Source of the DNA: Stachybotrys elegans
Taxonomy: Eukaryota; Ascomycota; Sordariomycetes; Hypocreales; Stachybotryaceae
DNA length: 64,000 bases
Direction of reading: 5' to 3'
Assembly: GCA_020746835.1 (NCBI GenBank)
Contig: JAGPNK010000017.1
Location: 248,001-312,000, forward strand
This document shows positions 57,762 through 64,000 of this stretch, piece by piece. How positions within the stretch are numbered: position 1 is the first letter of the stretch; the number at the start of each line of letters is the position of its first letter. The position numbers and the translations under genes are program-made. The notes under the pieces are model-generated. The model made no database searches and had not been told where the DNA came from. It was given only the letters and a program-made list of their open reading frames with translations.

Positions 57762-58612
57762 ATGAAGTACGCTCTGACGCTTCTGGCTTCTGCCAGCCTG
57801 GCCTTCGGCCACGCCACCTTCCAGCAGCTCTGGGTCAACGGTGCTGACCAAGCCGACACCTGCGTCCGTCGCCCCCCGAGCAACAGCCCCATCAGCGGCG
57901 TCACGACCAACGACATCCGCTGCAACGTCAACGGTGCCCGAGGTGTCTCTGGCGTCTGCAGTGTCCCTGGTACGTCCTCCTCGACTCCCTGCCCACCCGA
58001 GCCGCATGCTAACATGTCTCCCAGCCGGCGCCACGGTCGAGGTCGAGATGCACGAGCAGCCCAACGCCCGCAGCTGCAGCAACCCGGCTATTGGCGGCAA
58101 CCACCACGGTCCCGTCATTGTCTACATGTCCAAGGTCAACGACGCCACCACTGCTGACGGCTCTTCTCCCTGGTTCAAGGTTGCCGAGCACGGCTTCAAG
58201 GACGGCATCTGGGGAGACGAGTACCTCAACCAGAACTGCGGCCGCTTCCCCTTCACCGGTAGGAGCTAAATGGACTTCAAAGGGGATAAGTGCTAACCTA
58301 TGACTCTAGTCCCCTCCAGCCTGCCCTCTGGTGACTACCTCGTCCGCGCAGAGATCATTGCTCTCCACGTCGCAGCCTCCCCTGGCGGCGCCCAGCCCTA
58401 CGTCTCTTGCTACGTACGTTCCTCGCACCCCATCACCCAATTGTATACTGATAGCCATGTAGCAAATCCGTGTCACTGGCGGCTCCGGCTCTGTCCCCAG
58501 CGGCGTCAGCTTCCCTGGCGCCTACTCTGCCAGCGACCCTGGTATCCTCTACAACATCTACTCTGGCAACAACGCCAACTACCGCGTTCCCGGCCCTGCC
58601 GTTGCTGTCTAG
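57762..58612 (+). CDS. AA9 lytic polysaccharide monooxygenase
   Basis: Exons 57762-57969, 58025-58258, 58310-58413 and 58463-58612 give 231 aa. A 16-residue signal peptide (MKYALTLLASASLAFG) ends exactly before His, which becomes the first residue of the mature copper enzyme. The second copper His is in GGNHHGPVIVYM and the axial Tyr in QPYVSCYQI. The C-terminus (GAYSASDPGILYNIYSG, then a VPGPA motif) is typical of AA9. No cellulose-binding module follows. AA9 enzymes oxidatively cleave cellulose or xyloglucan with copper and H2O2 or oxygen, outside the cell. Four exons with canonical sites support the model strongly. Confidence 0.95.
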
Positions 58613-58981
58613 ATATCCAGAGCAGTATCTGGGGTTGGATACATTCTGCCGCTACATCTCGAGACTTGAACATTATTTGAGATGGCGCATGGCTTACAGA
58701 TTCCTGCACATACTTCCCAGTTCATCTTCAAACCGTATATATAAGAAACATCTATAGCATGATTCAGATGCCAAGTACTTGGTGATTTTCCAATGCATGC
58801 ACGTGTCCCCAAATGTAATCGGTTACTTCCGACCAACCACACTAGGAAGTGTCCTTTCGCATTTCCATCATGGTATGATTGGGTCTTGTACGAAATGGTA
58901 CTTAGGTATAACGACTATATGTTGAATATGAGAAGACAATACCAGCTATGAAGCCGCCCACTTGTTTGCTAATGGAAATGC
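58613..58981. terminator. 3' intergenic region between convergent genes
   Basis: Between the LPMO and GNAT stops. AT-rich near the LPMO end; no coding sequence is supported. Confidence 0.35.
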
Positions 58982-59551
58982 TTATTTGATACCCAGCTCT
59001 AGTTCCTCTCGTAGGGCGCCATACACCAAGACGTCCAATAGCTGGCCGTTCTTTTCGACTGCGTTCCGCTTTCGACCCTCAAATACAAATCCAGTCTTCT
59101 CCAGCACTCTCGCGCTGCCTTTGTTGTTGCTGAAAACCTCGGCTTCCAATCGTACAGCCTGCGGAAAGCTCTCAAATGCCCACTTTGCAAAGGCTGACAG
59201 GGCTTCTGTCGCGACGCCTCGACCCCAATGCGACTCACCGAGCCAATACCCAACCTCCATTGTGCGTGCCTGGATATCGTCTCTGGCCTTTAGGCCTATG
59301 CCTCCAATGAGAACACCCGTTTCGGGATCGCATATGGCAAAATCTCGCATCGGCGACGCACTTGTGGCCAGGTTGATCCACCATAGAGCATCCTTGACTT
59401 CGTATGGGCTGGGGAATGTATTCCGCATGAACTGGGCGATCTTGGGGTTGTTGGCTTCTTTGGCACTGGCCTCGGCGTCACCCACATAGTATGGGCGAAT
59501 CATGCATTTTTGGAGATGCAGAATAGCAGCAGGTTGGTCTTCTGCCGACAT
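58982..59551 (-). CDS. GNAT acetyltransferase (RimJ/RimL-like)
   Basis: An intronless 189-aa protein from ATG 59551. The fold is apparent from VLIGGIGL, MEVGYWLGESHWGRGVATEAL (acetyl-CoA pyrophosphate loop GRGVA) and SARVLEKTGFVFEG. The set fits RimJ/RimL-type N-acetyltransferases that use acetyl-CoA to acetylate amine substrates. In fungi these small proteins are mostly uncharacterised and may act in detoxification. It is convergent with the LPMO gene, and no link to it is implied. Confidence 0.88.
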   Translation of the reverse strand: MSAEDQPAAILHLQKCMIRPYYVGDAEASAKEANNPKIAQFMRNTFPSPYEVKDALWWINLATSASPMRDFAICDPETGVLIGGIGLKARDDIQARTMEVGYWLGESHWGRGVATEALSAFAKWAFESFPQAVRLEAEVFSNNKGSARVLEKTGFVFEGRKRNAVEKNGQLLDVLVYGALREELELGIK

Positions 59552-60045
59552 GTTTGCGGCTGCTTGGACGACTAGTTCGATTTTGACAGCTAGTTGAGTG
59601 GCGTAGTATGCTTGGCATCGATAGAGGCGGCGAATGTTGTGTGTAGCAAGAACAAGGTTGCGGCAGCGCTGCTCAGCTCGGTGTCTGCGTTGTGACTCAC
59701 GGTTCGTGGTTAAGAAGAGCGGGGATTGGCATAGCGCAAGAGCGTCTTACGCCAGAAAGCATGCGGGGTTATCGCAACGGAAAGTAACGTAACCGGATAT
59801 ATCCGGACGTGTATACGAGTATACAGGCCATGCTCGGGAGCTATCTCGCAGGGGTTGTCGGGACATGAACAATGCAATTATGCCTCAATCACAAGGCACG
59901 ATAGAAGTTTGACAATAGGCTGTGAGCATCCACATTCACTAAGGCGAGGACAAACTCGGCCGACAGCTCCGGAGCCTTTCTATGGTTGTCCCATCAATAT
60001 TGCTACCCTCCGTCCAGAAGCTAAGCAAGAACCTCCCCAAGATGC
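59552..60045. other. intergenic region
   Basis: Between the PL3 stop and the GNAT start. No coding sequence is supported. Confidence 0.35.
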
Positions 60046-60868
60046 TTAGCAAGTCTTGAAGTCCTTAAGGATGCAGGTCTTGCCATCGTGGCCAGAGCCC
60101 AGCTTGGTAGGCTCCTTGCCGCTCGAGTTGCCTTGGTAGCGGACACAGTTCTTCCCCTTGTCTTGGCAAGTGTTTGTGATGGTGCAGCGATCTCCGTAGT
60201 TCTCGTTGACGCCGCAGAGATCGCCGCCCGACTTGGCAATGGCACCGCTGATGTTGATGATTCTGGGACCGACGTTGTTCTTGCAGTTGCCGCAGGATCG
60301 CACGAGCTTGCCGTAGTCCTTCACAAAGAAGTCCTTGATGTTCAGTGTGCCCTTGCCGTTGAACTGGAAGACCTTGTCGGCAGCCTTGAATGCGCCTCCT
60401 CCGTTGACCGTGGCGGTGCCAGAGGACATCTTGAAGGTAGCGGCATCCTCGCATACATCCGCCCACCAAACGTTGTTCAGGGTGCTGGAGGCGTGTGTTA
60501 GTCAGAACTACTCTTTGAGCGTTGCGTTTCTTACCATGAGCCCTTGCAGTGAACACCCTCACCCGATGAGGCGCCGATAATGACGTTGGAAAGAACAGCA
60601 CCATCCTCAAGAATGAAAGAGGCATCCTTCTCGCCAGTCTCGCTCTGCCCCTGGCAAGTCGAAGCTATCTTTACATCAGAAACGATTATTGGCTTTGCTA
60701 TAGCATTGTCGACTCACGGCTGCGCTCAAAGCGCTTCATCTTTCCGTCATAGGATCCCTTGACGGGGATGGCCGTCGGGACAGCAGTAGCCCCAGCAGAC
60801 TTGGGCAGAGTCGTGGTGATGGCCGAAACGCCGGCGGCAGCGGCAATGAGGACAAGGGAAAGCTTCAT
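60046..60868 (-). CDS. secreted pectate lyase, PL3 family
   Basis: Exons 60868-60718, 60664-60535 and 60484-60046 give 239 aa, the usual PL3 size. A signal peptide (MKLSLVLIAAAAGVSA) precedes a short linker. The beta-helix family pattern is seen in DASFILEDGAVLSNVIIG, VHCKGSCTLNNVWWADVCED and FNGKGTLNIKDFFVKDYGK. Ten or more cysteines suggest several disulfides. PL3 enzymes cleave unesterified pectin by beta-elimination with calcium, at alkaline pH, and contribute to plant tissue maceration. All splice sites fit and the spliced length is a multiple of three. Confidence 0.94.
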
Positions 60869-61677
60869 TTTCGCGGTTTGGAAGAATGAATGAATGACTG
60901 AACGACGAAAGGAATGGCAGACTGGATGCAAGGACCGTGATGCGATTGGACTACATGAGGGAGTTTGCGACCTTTTGTATTTGTCGTGCTTCTTCTTGCA
61001 GCCTCGTGCTCAACACTTGCTCTGCCTGGGTCCGTTCTGTGTCCTTCATTTCACTGAATTAACTCTTGGCAAAACACTCCACTAACAAACAGGGCCATGA
61101 GGCGGAAATTAGTGACTTTTTGAAAGAAAGTCACAGTCACGAACTAATTGGACCAGGGACAACCTGGCCACCTCAAGCTTAAACAGGCGGGAAAATCCGA
61201 GGCAGTCCATTTTGGTTTGTTTCATTACTCGTGCCGATGCCATGCAAGCAAAATCTCGAATCGCGTGCCCAACGAAGTACCGTCTAAAATCTACATGTCT
61301 ACGGGTAAAAGTTCTTGTCTCGCTTCAATCAACCCAAAACGCTGGACTTGAAGAGTCTGATGACAGCAATTTGCACAGAAATTAGGGACCCGGGCTGGAC
61401 CTCGATAATGACTTTGGCCAGGCTCTCTCTGCCATGTTCTCACAAAGACATGCTTGCAAAGGAGGCGGGTTCAACAGACAGCTGGCAAGGCATTCATTCC
61501 ATGATATTCTCAAGTGGTGACCCTCTTGCTAGCTTGCTTCGAGAAGTTTGCGCCCCTATTTAAATCCTGGTCAGGATAGCGTCTAGATGCCCGGATGGAC
61601 CTCCAAAACCCACATTCTAATACGCCTAACCCTTTCCCATCAAGAAGATCGAGATGAAGAAGGTTCCTGACTTCAGC
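60869..61677. other. intergenic region upstream of PL3 gene
   Basis: Upstream of the PL3 start and downstream of the SnoaL-like stop. No coding sequence is supported. Confidence 0.35.
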
Positions 61678-62256
61678 TTAGGACTCGTCCTCTGGATAGA
61701 CCTCGCCAACGTCCCACTGAGCATGATTAGCGTGACGCAAAGGTTTCCAAGCCCCAGTTGACTCACATGCTCGACTATGCAACCACTTTCCCACCTAAAT
61801 CTATCAACGACGGTGCCAATTCCGGAGGCTTGGTAGTTGAGCCAGCCCTGGTCTCCTTGGAACTTGGTACGCAGCACTGTGATTTGAATGCCCGGCCAAA
61901 CGGGGCCCAAGAAGTCCAGGGCAGCATCAGGGCCATCTTCGGCGAAGGGATTGTGGTTCTAACGAAGCGATGAGGACCCGACAGAGTTGCTTGCAAAGTA
62001 TCGAACGTACAATATAGGTAGATGATATGTACTCGAAGGCATTCGTCAGGTTCTTGGTAACCAGGAATGCATTCGCAAAGGCATCATGCCTGGCCTCGGT
62101 CTCCTCCTCGGTAGGCTCTGGAACAATCGGAGCGCATGGCGGCGGAGTGACGACTGCCTGGCGAGCCGCAACCACAGGGCTCGGTTCATCGTTCCTCTGG
62201 CCCAGTGCAGCAACAGCCGAGATCACGCAGGTAAGAACCAACAAAGTCGATTGCAT
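61678..62256 (-). CDS. small secreted SnoaL-like (NTF2-fold) protein
   Basis: Exons 62256-62011, 61958-61767 and 61716-61678 give 158 aa. A signal peptide (MQSTLLVLTCVISAVAA) is followed by a proline-rich stretch of about 30 residues. The rest carries the SnoaL polyketide-cyclase-like pattern: NHNPFAEDG, GPVWPGIQITVLRTK and RWESGCIVEHWDV, the last motif being rebuilt across the final intron. SnoaL-like NTF2 folds range from cyclases and isomerases to proteins of unknown role. Secreted versions are uncharacterised and could be effector-like or act on small plant or fungal compounds. The tail ends soon after the fold (VYPEDES). Confidence 0.75.
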
Positions 62257-62330
62257 CTTGGACGAAATTTCCAACTGGGAGCTGGTAAATGTGACCTGGA
62301 GAGTATGATGTATCCGTTTGGATGGCGGTT

Positions 62331-62337
62331 CTTTATA
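62331..62337 (-). promoter_or_regulatory. TATA box of SnoaL-like gene
   Basis: TATAAAG on the minus strand, about 75 bases before ATG 62256. Confidence 0.45.
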
Positions 62338-63276
62338 TGTTGTGGTGCAAACGCACCGGCACTTGCCGTGATGGCGTCGGCAGATATCACGGCAAATCAC
62401 ATTCAGTTGCTTAAACTGCTCGGTCCTCATTTGCGGACTAGAGTGCAATATATCGGTCAATGGCTCTATATGTGGTCGATAGTGTTCTTGGCATTGCAAG
62501 ACATTATTCAGGCTGATTTCAAGGTGCCATGGCCAGTCAAGCTTCGGACGAAAGGAAAGACACCCAGGTTGCTTGCGTACCAAGAGCTATCTCTTAGGGG
62601 CCTTGCACAAGACAGGAAGGTCGACTCAATTTAGCTTCTGAGTATGGCGCACCAATACTGCAAGCCCACCAATTGTCATCCGTCGATATAATATTGTCTG
62701 TACTATGAGAGACGGTCCCCTCCAAGCGTCTACCCTATTGGGGCATAAGGTCAAGAATCCTCACATACTGTAGACCCGCGTGTGATAAATCCTGCGTCGC
62801 CTTCCTCGGAGTGGTTTGGATAAAATCTACGTCACGTAAGTAGATTTAAGGCAGTATATAAACGAATACTCGTGGTCGGGTTTGCGGGGTCGAATCAAGA
62901 CTTGACGTTGTGGTGACAAGTTACACAGCTCTTCCAAGTTACTGGCAACTGCAGCATAATGTTGGGAAGAAATGGGCAGAAATTCCATAGGCAGCCGCCC
63001 TAAATGCATGCTTAATGGAACCTTTTTCATATCTCCTACTTCCTCAGACTATTGCTTGGCGACTGGCTGGGTCCTCACGCATCTCGATGAAGCTCCACGA
63101 CACGGTGCTATGACGTAGAGTCTGCCATGCAAGCGCAGAAATGCCCAAACGATTGGACAGCTTGAGCCACGCCCAGAATATTAAACACTGGGAAACCGGT
63201 ATCCATGCATGTGGCACCACATGTGGCGTCATCGGCTGTGTTGTAACGTCAATTCTTATCCCTCCAACGCTCAGCG

Positions 63277-63282
63277 TATAAG
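63277..63282 (+). promoter_or_regulatory. TATA box of con-6 gene
   Basis: TATAAG about 83 bases before ATG 63360. Confidence 0.45.
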
Positions 63283-63359
63283 TAACGGCGCAAAGCCTCC
63301 TCCGTAAAGAGGGCAATCATATCCATCTACTATCAACATACAACTACAAAATCTTCAAA

Positions 63360-63665
63360 ATGAACTCCGCCGGCGACCGTTCCGTCCTGTCTTCTGACAT
63401 GCAGGAGCTCACAGAGGGCAAGGAGAGAACCGCGGATGTCATCCGCGGACACAAGGCCAACCTGTCCAACCCAAGTAAGCAAACTTGTACATGAGGGGTT
63501 TCTCGGCACTGACGCTGGGCAGACACTAGCGAGGCATCCAAGGAGAATAGTGCAAAGGCGATTGAGAATCTTGGTGGCGATGCTGTCCAGGAGGGCAACA
63601 AGGCAAAACCGAGAAGCAAGAATGCAGCGGAGAACCTCGACGGTACACGCGCAACTGCTGCTTGA
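63360..63665 (+). CDS. con-6: conidiation-specific protein 6 (con-6 family)
   Basis: Exons 63360-63474 and 63523-63665 give 85 aa. The con-6 motif is seen once in full (VIRGHKANLSNPNTSEASKENS), split by the intron, and a second partial copy follows (GNKAKPRSKNAAENLDGTRA) that lacks the usual HKA-x-L-x-NP core. The protein is small, hydrophilic, Lys/Glu-rich and without cysteine, as in the family. In Neurospora con-6 is induced in conidia and its product is degraded on germination; a role in dormancy or stress protection is assumed. Convergent with the partial gene at the window end, 52 bp apart. Confidence 0.85.
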
Positions 63666-63717
63666 TCGATCATCTCTTCGAACAGAATGAGAATGTAAAA
63701 GTGGAAGTACCACATAT

Positions 63718-64000
63718 TTATCTCTCTTGGTCGATGGTGCCTCGGATATGTCTTTTCTCCCGTGACGTGGACATGAACTCCCTGGCTGCATCCACGCCCA
63801 TATAGCTATCCAGCTGTCAATCATGGGCAACGACATGTACGGTGCGGGCAACTTACATGCTGAGCATAATCTCACCGAGCTCATCCACATCCTGCGGCCG
63901 GCCGTATTTCATGAAGTTCTCCAGCGTAAAGTTGGTAATGATGAAATGCGGCATCTCCTTCCACGCACGGTCGAATTCAAATGGTGAATCGGCTTCCCAT
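63718..64000 (-). CDS. C-terminal part of an unrecognised protein (cut by window end)
   Basis: Two exons (64000-63857 and 63805-63718) join in frame across a canonical intron (GTAAGT to GATAG) and end at TAA 63718-63720. The visible 77 residues include PHFIITNFTLENFMKYGR and a charged tail (STSREKRHIRGTIDQER). No family is recognised from this fragment, and the start lies beyond the window. Sense is minus, convergent with con-6. Confidence 0.55.

Larger units (their letters stand above)
62257..63359. promoter_or_regulatory. divergent intergenic region, SnoaL-like / con-6
   Basis: 1.1 kb between divergent starts. No coding sequence is supported besides the two TATA-like elements listed. Confidence 0.4.

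Noticed and set aside
63333..63890. 185-codon minus-strand frame across the con-6 gene
   Set aside because: It overlaps con-6 entirely, and the better minus-strand model at the window end uses a different frame and stops at 63718.
1..64000. CRISPR arrays, bacterial operons or origins
   Set aside because: Intron-rich fungal genes throughout and no spaced direct-repeat array was seen.

Overview
The window is nuclear DNA from a filamentous ascomycete (Pezizomycotina). It is probably a Sordariomycete and perhaps hypocrealean, but that placement is inference from family content. Support comes from short (about 45-80 nt) GT-AG introns with CTAAC-like branch sites, and from fungal-only families: HET domain, 2EXR, DUF6594, Zn2Cys6 regulators, con-6, AA9 LPMO, PL3 pectate lyase and DAL5-type permeases. 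About 25 protein genes can be supported, most with exon models whose spliced length is a multiple of three. No rRNA, tRNA, CRISPR array or intact autonomous transposon was seen.

Left part (1-8 kb): a weak small gene, then a large minus-strand gene. That gene reads in frame from an N-terminal exon through a Ser/Thr-kinase-like domain into a HET domain, giving a candidate kinase-HET fusion of about 1,250 aa. A 261-bp MITE-like element with 30-bp terminal inverted repeats and a 4-bp target duplication sits at its first exon junction. A chain of three intron-like units sits at the kinase/HET junction. Divergent to it lies a frameshifted DUF6594 membrane-protein gene.

9-22 kb: a compact set that looks like a metabolic gene cluster. 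It holds a GMC oxidoreductase, an aldehyde dehydrogenase, an SDR, a LEU2-type 3-isopropylmalate dehydrogenase, a DAL5-like MFS permease, a Zn2Cys6 regulator and an amidase. Divergent promoters and the regulator beside the transporter suggest coordinated uptake and conversion of a small amide, alcohol or acid. No PKS, NRPS or terpene synthase is present in the window.

22.5-40 kb: an FtsJ-like methyltransferase, a YdeI/OmdA-like protein of bacterial-type family, an extremely acidic 2EXR protein, a GH76 (Dfg5/Dcw1-type) cell-wall mannosidase, a decayed Hsp70-like pseudogene abutting another broken gene, an O-methyltransferase and a secreted M28 leucine aminopeptidase.

42-64 kb: secreted degradative enzymes (subtilase, GH20 hexosaminidase, AA9 LPMO, PL3 pectate lyase, a secreted SnoaL-like protein). 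These are interspersed with a second HET protein, a divergent adenine/adenosine deaminase-permease pair, an NAD(P)-binding protein, a GNAT acetyltransferase, a con-6 conidiation protein and a gene cut by the window end. The secretome suggests a plant-associated or saprotrophic lifestyle.
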